Origin: Flavobacterium tiangeerense
GTDB taxonomy: Bacteria > Bacteroidota > Bacteroidia > Flavobacteriales > Flavobacteriaceae
Direction: 5' to 3'
Assembly (NCBI RefSeq): GCF_007830355.1
Contig: NZ_VLKO01000003.1
Location: 186,231-250,230, forward strand
DNA: 64,000 nt
Shown here piece by piece: positions 44,926 through 53,130 of the stretch; within the stretch, counting starts at the first letter, position 1, and every line of letters begins with the position of its first letter. Under the pieces are notes generated by a model, which worked only from the letters and a program-made list of their open reading frames with translations, did no database searches and had not been told where the DNA came from. The position numbers were made by a program, and so were the translations under genes.

Positions 44926-46671
44926 ATGAAAAAATACATTGCAGCGATTGTTTTATTGGTGTGCAGCACGCTGAGCGCTCAGGTTCAATTTGAGGCCAGA
45001 GTAAGCAAAACTACGCTAGGCTTGAATGAAAGATTGCGTATTGATTTTATGATGAACGTTGATGGCGATAATTTTGTACAGCCATCTTTTGATGGTTTCA
45101 GAATTATTGCCGGACCTAGTCAGCAAGTGAGTCAGTCTTGGGTAAACGGGAGAAGCTCTTTTGAAAAAGCATATTCTTATTTTTTGGTTCCCAATCAAAA
45201 AGGAACTTTTGTAATCAAGTCGGCTGCTATTGAGTACAACGGGCAAATTTACAAAACAGCTCCCATAAAAATAACGGTTACAGCAGCTACAGAGCAGCCT
45301 AGAGATCCTAACGATCCTCAAATTTCTGGTGATGAAAACTTATATTTGGTTGCTGATGTTTCTAAGACTAATCCATATCTCAACGAGCCAGTTACGGTAG
45401 TATATAAATTGTATTTTGCAAACATTGGCATTACAAATCTTGGGGAAACAAGTAAACCCAAATACATTGATTTTTGGAGTCAAAACATTGAAATAAAACA
45501 ACTAGTTGCCGAAGAAGGCATTTTTAAAGGTCAAAATTTCAGGTATATTGTTCTTAAGAAAGTAGTATTGTATCCTCAAAAATCGGGTAGACTTAAAATT
45601 GAGCCACTGTCCTTATCTGTTGATGTGCAATTGCCTACTAACCGTAGAGATATGTTTGGTAGAATGTTACTCACCGAAACTACAAAAAGAGTTTCGGCTG
45701 GAGCCAAAACAATAAACGTAAAACCACTACCTGAGGCAGGCAAACCAGATGATTTTACAGGTGCAGTGGGTAATTTTGATTTTAAAGTTACTCCATCAAA
45801 AACTAATTTAAAACATGGAGAAAGCCTGGATTTGGTTGTGAGCGTTACCGGAAAAGGAAATTTAAAACTATTTAGTTTGCCAAAACCAGTAGTTCCAAAT
45901 GCTCTTGAAATGTATGATGCCGTTCACAGCGAAGTCATTAGCACACCGCTATCTGGAATGGCAGGAAAATCAGTTGATAGTTATGCTATAGTTCCGCAAT
46001 ACAAAGGGAATTATCCGGTAAAACCAATGCAGTTTTCATATTTTGATTTAAGTTCTGGAACTTATAAAACTTTGCGTTCACCAGAAATCATGATACATGT
46101 ACTTGATGGGCCTACACCAGTCGATTCTACTGCTACAAGGGGTAATAAAAATAAAATTGCAGCTGTAGAAGAATTTAAAAACATTAAGTCAAAGACCAAT
46201 TTTGTTCCAATAAATAAGAAAGATTTTTTAGGGTCAAATACGTTTATAGGGTTATTATTAATTCCTTTTTTATTGATACCGCTGATTGTGTTATTCAAAA
46301 AGAAGAAAGAAGCTATGGATGGTGATGTTACTGGAAACAGAGTTCGAATGAATAGCAAGTTAGCCAAGAAATATTTATCAGAAGCCAAGAAACAGATCAA
46401 TAACAAAGAACTCTTTTACATTGCACTTGAAAAAGCGATGCATAATTTCTTGAAAGCCAAACTAAATATTGAAACCTCAGAAATGAGTAAGGATAATATT
46501 CAAGAATTATTGTTGTCTCGTAATGCAAATCCAGTAGCGGTAAATGATTTTATTGCACTTACTGAAAATTGTGAAATAGCGCGTTATGCACCTTCGTCAA
46601 GTTTCACGATTCAACACGATTTTGATAAAGCGGTAGTTATAATTTCGGATTTAGAAAAACAGATTTCATAA
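44926..46671 (+). CDS. batD: BatD oxygen-tolerance protein
   Basis: 581 residues from the ATG at 44926; a TTG-initiated longer frame was rejected because this ATG opens directly on the signal peptide (..CSTLSAQ). The large extracytoplasmic part contains repeated Ig-like modules (QVQFEARVSKTTLGLNERL, FDFKVTPSKTNLKHGESL), the BatD signature. A membrane helix at ~440-460 is followed by a basic cytoplasmic tail with a helical domain. Confidence 0.92.
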   Translation: MKKYIAAIVLLVCSTLSAQVQFEARVSKTTLGLNERLRIDFMMNVDGDNFVQPSFDGFRIIAGPSQQVSQSWVNGRSSFEKAYSYFLVPNQKGTFVIKSAAIEYNGQIYKTAPIKITVTAATEQPRDPNDPQISGDENLYLVADVSKTNPYLNEPVTVVYKLYFANIGITNLGETSKPKYIDFWSQNIEIKQLVAEEGIFKGQNFRYIVLKKVVLYPQKSGRLKIEPLSLSVDVQLPTNRRDMFGRMLLTETTKRVSAGAKTINVKPLPEAGKPDDFTGAVGNFDFKVTPSKTNLKHGESLDLVVSVTGKGNLKLFSLPKPVVPNALEMYDAVHSEVISTPLSGMAGKSVDSYAIVPQYKGNYPVKPMQFSYFDLSSGTYKTLRSPEIMIHVLDGPTPVDSTATRGNKNKIAAVEEFKNIKSKTNFVPINKKDFLGSNTFIGLLLIPFLLIPLIVLFKKKKEAMDGDVTGNRVRMNSKLAKKYLSEAKKQINNKELFYIALEKAMHNFLKAKLNIETSEMSKDNIQELLLSRNANPVAVNDFIALTENCEIARYAPSSSFTIQHDFDKAVVIISDLEKQIS

Positions 46672-46736
46672 TAAGAGTATTAAAATTAATTTTTAAGTAA
46701 AAGGACTTTGTGCCTCTGTGGCAAATAAATATTATA

Positions 46737-47480
46737 ATGAGAAACATATTATATCTACTTTTATTTTCAACCCAATTTTTCTTTGCCCAAAGTGGCTTTG
46801 AGAGCGGCAACGCATTCTATGCAAAAGGAAAGTATACCGAGGCTGCAGCGGCTTATGAAAGTGTTTTAAAAAACAACCAACACTCATCAGAGTTGTATTT
46901 TAATTTGGGTAATGCCTACTATAAGCTTAATCAAGTAGCGCCTGCTATTTACAATTATGAGAAAGCCCTTGTACTAAATCCAGCAAACGTTGAGGCGGCA
47001 GGTAACTTAAAATTCGCCCAAAAAAGAACCATTGATGAGTTTAAGGTGATTCCTAAGGTAGGTTTTTCAAAACTCTTACAAGACTTCACGGGACAATTTC
47101 ACTATGATGTTTGGGGTAAAATAGCTATCGGTCTTTCATTTTTATTTTTTACGTTCTTTTTAGTGTATTATATTTCTCGAAAACCACTTTTAAAAAGAGT
47201 TTTCTTTACCGGAATGAGTGTAGCTTTTGTATTGCTTCTGGTTGTTCTGTCGGCTGCATTTTTTGAGAAAAGGTATTATTATTCTGAACGACCGGCGATC
47301 GTTTTTGCCGAAAAAACAGATGTGAAAAAAGAACCGAGAGAAGGTGGAAAGCCATTGTTAGCAATACATGAAGGAGCCAAAGTCTACGTTTTTGAAACTA
47401 TTGGAAAATGGAGAAAAATTCAACTCACAGATGGAACTTCTGGTTGGATTGAAAGTATTGCAATAAAGGAAGTGAAATAG
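46737..47480 (+). CDS. batE: BatE, TPR and SH3-like membrane protein
   Basis: 247 residues from the ATG at 46737. Signal peptide (..FFFAQ), two TPR motifs (GNAFYAKGKYTEAAAAYESV, YFNLGNAYYKLNQVAPAI), two membrane helices (~128-146 and ~159-177), then a C-terminal SH3-like domain (EGAKVYVFETIGKWRKIQL, GTSGWIES). Last gene of the Bat operon; it ends one base from a convergent cvpA-like gene. Confidence 0.9.
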   Translation: MRNILYLLLFSTQFFFAQSGFESGNAFYAKGKYTEAAAAYESVLKNNQHSSELYFNLGNAYYKLNQVAPAIYNYEKALVLNPANVEAAGNLKFAQKRTIDEFKVIPKVGFSKLLQDFTGQFHYDVWGKIAIGLSFLFFTFFLVYYISRKPLLKRVFFTGMSVAFVLLLVVLSAAFFEKRYYYSERPAIVFAEKTDVKKEPREGGKPLLAIHEGAKVYVFETIGKWRKIQLTDGTSGWIESIAIKEVK

Positions 47481-47481
47481 A

Positions 47482-47994
47482 TTATTCTTTACTTTTTTTC
47501 TTCAAACTGCTATACCACTCTTGTAAGGAAGGGTATAGGTAAGCAGCGGTTTTTTGAACGGGATTATAAAATATGGATTTGTCAAGCGTTTCTTTCTTGA
47601 CCAAAATATGATTGTAATTTATTTTTTCAAAAATTGAAAATACAATTCCTAATATTAAAACGGTTTTTAATATTCTAAAAAAACCACCACCTATAGAATT
47701 GGCCCATCCCAAGAAAGCAAAACTCGCTATCCCAGTGAGAAATTTACCTAAAAATGTTACTGCCACAACAACGATTAAAAACGTAATCATAAACGCTATT
47801 ACTTGGATGGTATTTGGATTCCAGTTTACAAATCCCGAAATGATTTCTTTTGTAAAAAATGAAAATTTAATAGCTAAATAGATTCCTAATACTAATGAAA
47901 CTAGTGAAGCTAGTTCAACAAAAAGACCATTTTTTAAACCTTTAAATCCAGCAAAAGCTAATAACGCACCCAAAATAATATCTAGAAAACTCAT
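47482..47994 (-). CDS. CvpA-family membrane protein
   Basis: 170 residues from the ATG at 47994. Four hydrophobic helices with the CvpA pattern: SFLDIILGALLAFAGFKGLKNG at the N-terminus, then VSLVLGIYLAIKF, MITFLIVVVAVTFLGKFL and ILKTVLILGIVFSIFE. CvpA proteins are linked to colicin V production and membrane/peptidoglycan stress; the exact function is unsettled. Convergent with batE with a 1-bp gap and no visible terminator. Confidence 0.85.
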   Translation of the reverse strand: MSFLDIILGALLAFAGFKGLKNGLFVELASLVSLVLGIYLAIKFSFFTKEIISGFVNWNPNTIQVIAFMITFLIVVVAVTFLGKFLTGIASFAFLGWANSIGGGFFRILKTVLILGIVFSIFEKINYNHILVKKETLDKSIFYNPVQKTAAYLYPSLQEWYSSLKKKSKE

Positions 47995-48142
47995 AAAAAC
48001 AAAAATATAGTGATTTAAATAAAGAACAAAGATAAAAGAATTGTTGACTATCAATTGCCAATTTTCAAGTTCTTATCTTTGTGCAAATAATTTTATGAGT
48101 TGTACATCAATAATTCATAATCCATCATTCATACTTTAAACA

Positions 48143-48499
48143 ATGTCCAGAGATATACAACTAAAAGAACGCTGGGAACAGTTGGTTCAATTACTTTCTG
48201 ATCAATTTTCGCAAGGCGAGGATTTAGATTTAGATGCTATTATTTATTTAATTGGCGTACAAGAATTAGGTAAAGTACACCAAGAATTTAAAAAAGACGA
48301 AAAACTCAATTTGATGCATATTGCCATTTGCCGTTTGTTAGAGCCGTATGGTTACTATGAATTCGAGTTTTTTGACAAAGACGGTTGGCCACATTACAAA
48401 GTTAAAGAACAATTACCAGCGTTAAAGGCAGGGGAACAATCGGTTTTGATGAAAGAAGCCATTGTGAATTATTTCTTAGAACGCGAAGTAATTTCGTAG
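48143..48499 (+). CDS. Conserved small protein of unknown function
   Basis: 118 residues, soluble, mostly helical at the N-terminus (RWEQLVQLLSDQFSQGEDLDLDAIIYLIGVQELG), with an aromatic-rich centre (EPYGYYEFEFFDKDGWPHYK). It looks like a conserved Bacteroidota protein with no assigned role. It lies between cvpA (divergent) and pheS, the latter having its own promoter. Confidence 0.7.
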   Translation: MSRDIQLKERWEQLVQLLSDQFSQGEDLDLDAIIYLIGVQELGKVHQEFKKDEKLNLMHIAICRLLEPYGYYEFEFFDKDGWPHYKVKEQLPALKAGEQSVLMKEAIVNYFLEREVIS

Positions 48500-48500
48500 T

Positions 48501-48564
48501 TGACAGTCACAGACACAGTTTTCAGAATGAATCTACTAGAAACTGCGACTGAAAACTGAAAACT
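48501..48564. repeat. ACTGCGACTGAAAACT-type spacer repeat before pheS
   Basis: GACAGTCACAGACACAGTTT on the left and AAACTGCGACTGAAAACTGA on the right are imperfect complements, the same family as 39317-39388. The pheS promoter box begins 8 bases after it. Confidence 0.55.
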
Positions 48565-48571
48565 TTTTCAT

Positions 48572-48579
48572 AAATTTGC
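48572..48579 (+). promoter_or_regulatory. Putative -7 box of pheS, followed by a Shine-Dalgarno-like site
   Basis: TAAATTTG fits TAnnTTTG, 29 bases before the ATG at 48601. GGAAGG at 48593-48598 is one of the few Shine-Dalgarno-like sequences in the window and supports this start. Confidence 0.55.
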
Positions 48580-48600
48580 ACTCTCAATTACGGAAGGAAA

Positions 48601-49620
48601 ATGATAGATAAGATAAAAGAATATATCGGCGAAGCTCAAGCTTTTTCAACTCAAAATGCAACTGAATTAGAAGCGTTTCGAATTAAATTTTTAGGAAGCA
48701 AAGGTCTTTTGAAAGATTTGTTTGCGGAGTTCAAAAATGTACCAAACGATCAAAAAAAGGAGTTTGGGCAAATTATGAATTTGCTAAAAACTACTGCCGA
48801 AGAAAAAGTAAAATCCATACAAGAAGCTTTAGAAAGTAAAGAAGAAAGTAAAGGATTTTATGGTGATTTGACTCGCTCTGCTGAACCCGTTATTATTGGT
48901 TCTCGTCACCCTATTTCATTGGTTAAAAACCAAATCATAGAAATCTTTTCTACCATAGGTTTTAACGTTTCTGAAGGTCCAGAAATTGAAGACGATTGGC
49001 ATAATTTTACCGCATTAAACTTGCCAGAATACCATCCGGCACGTGATATGCAAGACACGTTTTTCATTCAAACTAATCCAGATATTTTGTTGCGTACACA
49101 CACTTCATCTGTGCAAGTGCGCTACATGGAGAACAACAAGCCGCCTATTCGAACCATTTCGCCAGGCCGCGTTTTTCGTAATGAGGCTGTTTCCTCTCGT
49201 TCCCACTGTATTTTTCATCAAGTGGAAGGGTTGTACATTGACAAAGACGTTTCATTTGCCGACTTAAAACAAACCTTGTTGTATTTCACCAAAGAGATGT
49301 TTGGTAAATCAAAAATACGTTTGCGTCCTTCTTATTTTCCATTTACAGAACCAAGTGCCGAAATTGATATTTACTGGGGTTTAAAAACAGAAACAGATTA
49401 CAGAATTACCAAAGGAACCGGCTGGCTAGAGATAGGTGGTTGCGGTATGGTAGATCCTAATGTATTAAAGAACTGCAACATCAATCCAGAAGAGCACACA
49501 GGTTTTGCATTCGGAATGGGAATCGAACGGATTGCGATGTTGTTGTATCAAATAGGCGATATTCGTATGTTTTACGAAAATGATGTTCGTTTCTTAGAAC
49601 AATTTAAATCCTCAATATAG
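48601..49620 (+). CDS. pheS: Phenylalanyl-tRNA synthetase alpha subunit
   Basis: 339 residues. Class II synthetase subunit that charges tRNA-Phe with phenylalanine in an (alpha-beta)2 complex. N-terminal coiled coil, then SRHPISLV, GPEIEDDWHNFTALNLPEYHPARDMQDTFF, motif 2-like PGRVFRNEAVSSRSH and motif 3-like GFAFGMGIERIAML. The partner pheT is not adjacent, as is usual in this phylum. Confidence 0.97.
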   Translation: MIDKIKEYIGEAQAFSTQNATELEAFRIKFLGSKGLLKDLFAEFKNVPNDQKKEFGQIMNLLKTTAEEKVKSIQEALESKEESKGFYGDLTRSAEPVIIGSRHPISLVKNQIIEIFSTIGFNVSEGPEIEDDWHNFTALNLPEYHPARDMQDTFFIQTNPDILLRTHTSSVQVRYMENNKPPIRTISPGRVFRNEAVSSRSHCIFHQVEGLYIDKDVSFADLKQTLLYFTKEMFGKSKIRLRPSYFPFTEPSAEIDIYWGLKTETDYRITKGTGWLEIGGCGMVDPNVLKNCNINPEEHTGFAFGMGIERIAMLLYQIGDIRMFYENDVRFLEQFKSSI

Positions 49621-49623
49621 TCA

Positions 49624-49698
49624 AAAGTTATAAAGTCTAAAGAAATATCAGTTATAGTTTTTCATTCGACTTTATGATTTTACGACTTTAGACATTAC
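49624..49698. repeat. Degenerate AAAGTTATAAAGTC/GACTTTATGA inverted repeat
   Basis: The left part carries AGTTATAAAGTCTAAAG and the right part CGACTTTATGATTTTACGAC then TTTAGAC, roughly complementary. Same spacer family as in the SUF locus. Confidence 0.55.
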
Positions 49699-49707
49699 AA
49701 GTAACTT

Positions 49708-50115
49708 ATGAAAAAAGATATCATTATACCCGAAGTAGAAAACGTTTTTTTTGCAGCAGTGCAAGAATGGAGCGACGATTTTATGGAAAAAGTATGGTAC
49801 GCTTATCTAGTAAACGATAGCGATTACTTGATCGAAAGTGTGATGGTTGTTTCCAAAGCCTTTGGAACAATAGATGGTGAAATGAAAAAAACATCACTTT
49901 TGCGCCATGCCTTTATTGAAGTCCCAGCGGTTTCTGTAGTTAAGGTTGAAATGATCGAAAAAAGTGTTTTAGCGCTTAACAATGAATTCATGCTTACGTT
50001 TTTCATGGATGGGAAATTGTACGATAAAAAATTCATTTTCAAAGCTAAAGCCATCAACGAAACAGAGGTAGAAGAAGTACCTATTTTATTTGTTGACGGT
50101 GTTATTGTTAGATAA
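49708..50115 (+). CDS. Conserved small protein of unknown function
   Basis: 135 residues, soluble, strand-rich (VWYAYLVNDSDYLIESVMVV, NNEFMLTFFMDGKLYDKKFIF). It looks like a compact beta-sandwich. Conserved in appearance, with no known domain. It ends at a clear terminator. Confidence 0.7.
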   Translation: MKKDIIIPEVENVFFAAVQEWSDDFMEKVWYAYLVNDSDYLIESVMVVSKAFGTIDGEMKKTSLLRHAFIEVPAVSVVKVEMIEKSVLALNNEFMLTFFMDGKLYDKKFIFKAKAINETEVEEVPILFVDGVIVR

Positions 50116-50166
50116 TTTACTTTTTTACAAAAAAAACATACAAGACTAAATAAAATTTAGTTCTAC

Positions 50167-50196
50167 AAAAAAAGCAGTCGAGAGACTGCTTTTTTT
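50167..50196 (+). terminator. Terminator after the 49708-50115 gene
   Basis: Stem AGCAGTC / GACTGCT with GAGA tetraloop, A-run before and T-run after. Confidence 0.9.
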
Positions 50197-50229
50197 ATAT
50201 AAAAACTCTTTTTACATTATTTTGAATAC

Positions 50230-50310
50230 CTAAATTGCGGCAAGAATTAGTAGAAATACAAATCCTAAAATCAAGCCAGTTTTAAGTTGGTATTTCAATC
50301 TTTCTGTAAG
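50230..50310 (-). pseudogene. Degenerate duplicate of the small membrane protein at 50321-50533
   Basis: On the minus strand this reads (L)TERLKYQLKTGLILGFVFLL.. to a stop, clearly similar to MSERWKYQIKMGGIWGVFM at the start of the next gene. The expected ATG is CTT, with a stop just upstream in frame. It looks like a tandem copy that lost its start and most of its C-terminal half. Confidence 0.55.
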
Positions 50311-50320
50311 AAATTAAAAA

Positions 50321-50533
50321 TTATAGGTTTTGCTTTTGTTTGGATTTCCAGGTAAAATAACCCAAAACAAATATCCCTACTAAAATATAAGCTACGGCTT
50401 TAAAATAAAAAGCAGGAGCGGCAACTTGTGCTGCGAATGGAGTTTCTTTAATGTCAAAAAGCACATTGAAAACGGTCATAAATACGCCCCAAATACCACC
50501 CATTTTAATTTGATATTTCCATCTTTCGCTCAT
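50321..50533 (-). CDS. Small membrane protein with two transmembrane helices
   Basis: 70 residues: an amphipathic N-terminus (SERWKYQIKMG), a hydrophobic stretch ~11-27 and a firm membrane helix ~44-60 (AVAYILVGIFVLGYF), then a basic tail. Function unknown. A decayed duplicate follows it at 50230-50310. It lies 35 bases downstream of the gpsA start-to-stop unit and could be read from the gpsA transcript. Confidence 0.6.
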   Translation of the reverse strand: MSERWKYQIKMGGIWGVFMTVFNVLFDIKETPFAAQVAAPAFYFKAVAYILVGIFVLGYFTWKSKQKQNL

Positions 50534-50568
50534 AAGGTGTTTTTTAAATTTTGAATTCGGGTGTTATA

Positions 50569-51564
50569 TTAGTCGAGTTTGTCTGTTAGTTTTTTAAATA
50601 CCGCCTTGGCATCTTGACCTTCATACAAAATACTATGAACAGCATCTATTATTGGTGTTTTGGCACCATAAGCTTGATTGAGTTTATAAGCGCTTTTCGC
50701 TGCATAGTAGCCTTCGGAAACCATACTCATTTCCATCATGGCTGATTTTACGGTATATCCTTTACCTATCATATTGCCAAACATTCTATTTCTAGAAAAA
50801 ACAGAGTATCCGGTCACCAATAAATCACCTAAATATGCTGAATCATTGATGTTGCGTTTCATGCGATGTACTTTTTTGATGAATTTTTTCATCTCGCGAA
50901 TCCCATTACTCATCAATACAGACTGAAAATTATCGCCATACCCCAAACCGTGTGCAATTCCTGCTGCAATAGCATAAATGTTTTTGAGCATGGCAGCATA
51001 CTCAGTACCTATAATGTCATCTGTGATTTTAGTTTTAATGTAGTTTCCTGATAAATTTTTAGCCACGGTTTTGGCTTTATCAGGATCGCCACAAGCAATG
51101 GTTAGGTATGATAGGCGTTCCATAGCTACTTCTTCGGCATGGCAAGGACCTGTTATGACACCAATATTGTAATACGGAATATCATATTTTACATGAAAAT
51201 GTTCGCCTACGATCAGGCTTGTTTCTGGAACAATTCCTTTTATGGCTGAAAAGATGATTTTATCTTCTAATGAAACGGTAAGTTTCTCTAATTCTGCACC
51301 AAGAAAGGCAGATGGAATAGCAAAAATAATATAATCAGCATAGGCTATTGCCTCGTTAATATCGCTTGTAAGTTTTAATTTTTTAACGTCAAACTCAACC
51401 GAACTCAAATAGTTAGGATTGTGCTTATAGGTTTTAAGATGTTCTATTGCAGCTTCATTACGCATGTACCAAGCTATTTCGTCAAGATTTACACAAAGCA
51501 TCTTAGCTATTGCTGTAGCCCAACTCCCACCACCAATTACTGCAAATTTTTTATTATCGGTCAT
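50569..51564 (-). CDS. gpsA: NAD(P)-dependent glycerol-3-phosphate dehydrogenase
   Basis: 331 residues. It reduces dihydroxyacetone phosphate to sn-glycerol 3-phosphate for phospholipid synthesis. The N-terminal Rossmann motif is GGGSWATA (11-18), then IFAIPSAFL, GPCHAEEVAMER and the catalytic lysine region YAAMLKNIYAIAAGIAHGL. Cytoplasmic. It has its own promoter. Confidence 0.95.
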   Translation of the reverse strand: MTDNKKFAVIGGGSWATAIAKMLCVNLDEIAWYMRNEAAIEHLKTYKHNPNYLSSVEFDVKKLKLTSDINEAIAYADYIIFAIPSAFLGAELEKLTVSLEDKIIFSAIKGIVPETSLIVGEHFHVKYDIPYYNIGVITGPCHAEEVAMERLSYLTIACGDPDKAKTVAKNLSGNYIKTKITDDIIGTEYAAMLKNIYAIAAGIAHGLGYGDNFQSVLMSNGIREMKKFIKKVHRMKRNINDSAYLGDLLVTGYSVFSRNRMFGNMIGKGYTVKSAMMEMSMVSEGYYAAKSAYKLNQAYGAKTPIIDAVHSILYEGQDAKAVFKKLTDKLD

Positions 51565-51581
51565 TGTTTACTGAATTTAAT

Positions 51582-51613
51582 CAAAAGTACTTAAAAAAGG
51601 TCTAATGAAGCAA
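51582..51613 (-). promoter_or_regulatory. Promoter of gpsA
   Basis: Minus strand: TTG (rc of 51611-51613), 21-base spacer, TACTTTTG (rc of 51582-51589), then the gpsA start 17 bases on. Fits the Bacteroidota pattern. Confidence 0.6.
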
Positions 51614-51800
51614 ATTTAATTATTGTCAGAGGTATTGTGTATACTAAGTTTTTTTAAAATTTGTCTTAAAAAAGTAAAATATAATTATATTTTTTTTAGT
51701 TATGGCATACTATTTTTAATTTTAAGACGTTGTAGTTAATTAGTAAGCAGTGTTTTAACATTTATTTGAATTGAGTGAGTTAGTTATATTTTAGAATGTT

Positions 51801-51833
51801 AAAAGGCGTTCCCTGTTTTAGAGAACGCCTTTT
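51801..51833 (-). terminator. Terminator of the yqhD-like gene
   Basis: Stem AAAAGGCGTTC / GAACGCCTTTT with an 11-nt loop, 28 bases past the stop at 51862. Confidence 0.85.
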
Positions 51834-51861
51834 TATTATGATCTGTAAGCTAGTATGAGGT

Positions 51862-53025
51862 TTAATAACTCATTTCAACGATTGCTTTTACTTTCTCTAA
51901 AGTAATGTTTTGCTTTTCACCTAGTCCTAACCAACCTCTTTCTTTAAAGCGGTCTACTATGAAATCAGCAGTTTTATCGTACTCTTTAGTGTAGTCTGAC
52001 AATTTAGTGTCCATTCCCATGGTATGAAAAAAGGCTACTGTTTTGGTGATCGCTTCATTTGCGATTTCATCCTCAGTTCCGGTTAAATTAAAGATACGTT
52101 TTCCGTATTGTGCTAATTTCCCCTTTTTGGTTTCAAACATGACGCGGTACAAATTTGGACCTACCACTGCTAATGTTCTAGCATGATCAATTCCGTACAA
52201 TGCCGTAAGCTCGTGACCAATCATGTGCGTAGCCCAATCAGATGGAACTCCTTTTTGAATTAATCCGTTCAAGGCCATGGTGCAACTCCACATAAAGTTA
52301 GAAGCCAATGCGTAATCTGCTGGGTTTTCAACAACTTCTGGACCTACTTGAATTAAGGTTTGCAAAATACTTTCGGCAATACGATCTTGTAAAAAACCTT
52401 CGTGCGGATAAGTTAAATATTGCTCTAAAACGTGAGTGTAAGCATCTACGACACCATTTTGCAATTGTCTTTTTGGAAGCGATTGAATGACTGTTGGATC
52501 ACATATAGAAAATTTTGGAAACAAAGCCGAACCTCCAAACGCCAATTTCTCTTGAGTAGCTTTGATAGTTACCACAGAGCCAGAATTCATCTCGCTTCCT
52601 GTTGCTGGCAAAGTAAGAACTGTTCCAAAAGGTATTACTTTAGATAAATCCTTAATCAACAATCTTTTTTGTAGAATTTCCATTGGATTTCCTTCAAAAT
52701 GTACGGCTGCCGAAATGAATTTTACTCCATCAATTACTGAACCTCCACCAACGGCAAGGATAAAATCAATGTTTTGTTGCTTAATTACGTCAACCGCTTT
52801 CATCAAAGTTTCAAAATGCGGATTGGGTTCGATTCCACCAAATTCAACAATTGTAAAATCTTTTAAATTGTTAATTACTTGCTCGTGAACACCATTTTTG
52901 AAAATACTTCCACCACCATAAGCCAAAAGAATTTTAGCTCCTTGAGGCACTAGTGTAGATAGTTTTTCTATTTGTCCTTTTCCAAAAACTAAATTGGTAG
53001 GATTGTATAATTCGAAGTTTAACAT
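51862..53025 (-). CDS. Iron-containing alcohol dehydrogenase, YqhD-like aldehyde reductase
   Basis: 387 residues. Family III ADH: GGGS-type cofactor motif in AVGGGSVIDGVKF, and metal-ligand region VVDAYTHVLEQY then ATHMIGHELTALYGIDHARTLA with the conserved histidines. It resembles YqhD/BDH enzymes that reduce short aldehydes with NADPH. A DJ-1-type protein gene lies 105 bases upstream in the same direction with a divergent LysR regulator beyond, so a role in aldehyde detoxification is likely. Confidence 0.9.
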   Translation of the reverse strand: MLNFELYNPTNLVFGKGQIEKLSTLVPQGAKILLAYGGGSIFKNGVHEQVINNLKDFTIVEFGGIEPNPHFETLMKAVDVIKQQNIDFILAVGGGSVIDGVKFISAAVHFEGNPMEILQKRLLIKDLSKVIPFGTVLTLPATGSEMNSGSVVTIKATQEKLAFGGSALFPKFSICDPTVIQSLPKRQLQNGVVDAYTHVLEQYLTYPHEGFLQDRIAESILQTLIQVGPEVVENPADYALASNFMWSCTMALNGLIQKGVPSDWATHMIGHELTALYGIDHARTLAVVGPNLYRVMFETKKGKLAQYGKRIFNLTGTEDEIANEAITKTVAFFHTMGMDTKLSDYTKEYDKTADFIVDRFKERGWLGLGEKQNITLEKVKAIVEMSY

Positions 53026-53040
53026 GATATTTTATTTTAA

Positions 53041-53125
53041 AAAGAGGTACTAAGATCCTTAGATTCTAAGTTTTTAAAGCATATTTAAACCTTATTAACT
53101 TAGCTTCTCAGCATCTTAGTGACTT
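53041..53125. repeat. ACTAAGATCCTTAG-type inverted spacer repeat
   Basis: GGTACTAAGATCCTTAGATT on the left and CTTCTCAGCATCTTAGTGAC on the right are imperfect complements around an AT-rich centre. Related to 30918-30962. Confidence 0.5.
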
Positions 53126-53130
53126 TTCTT

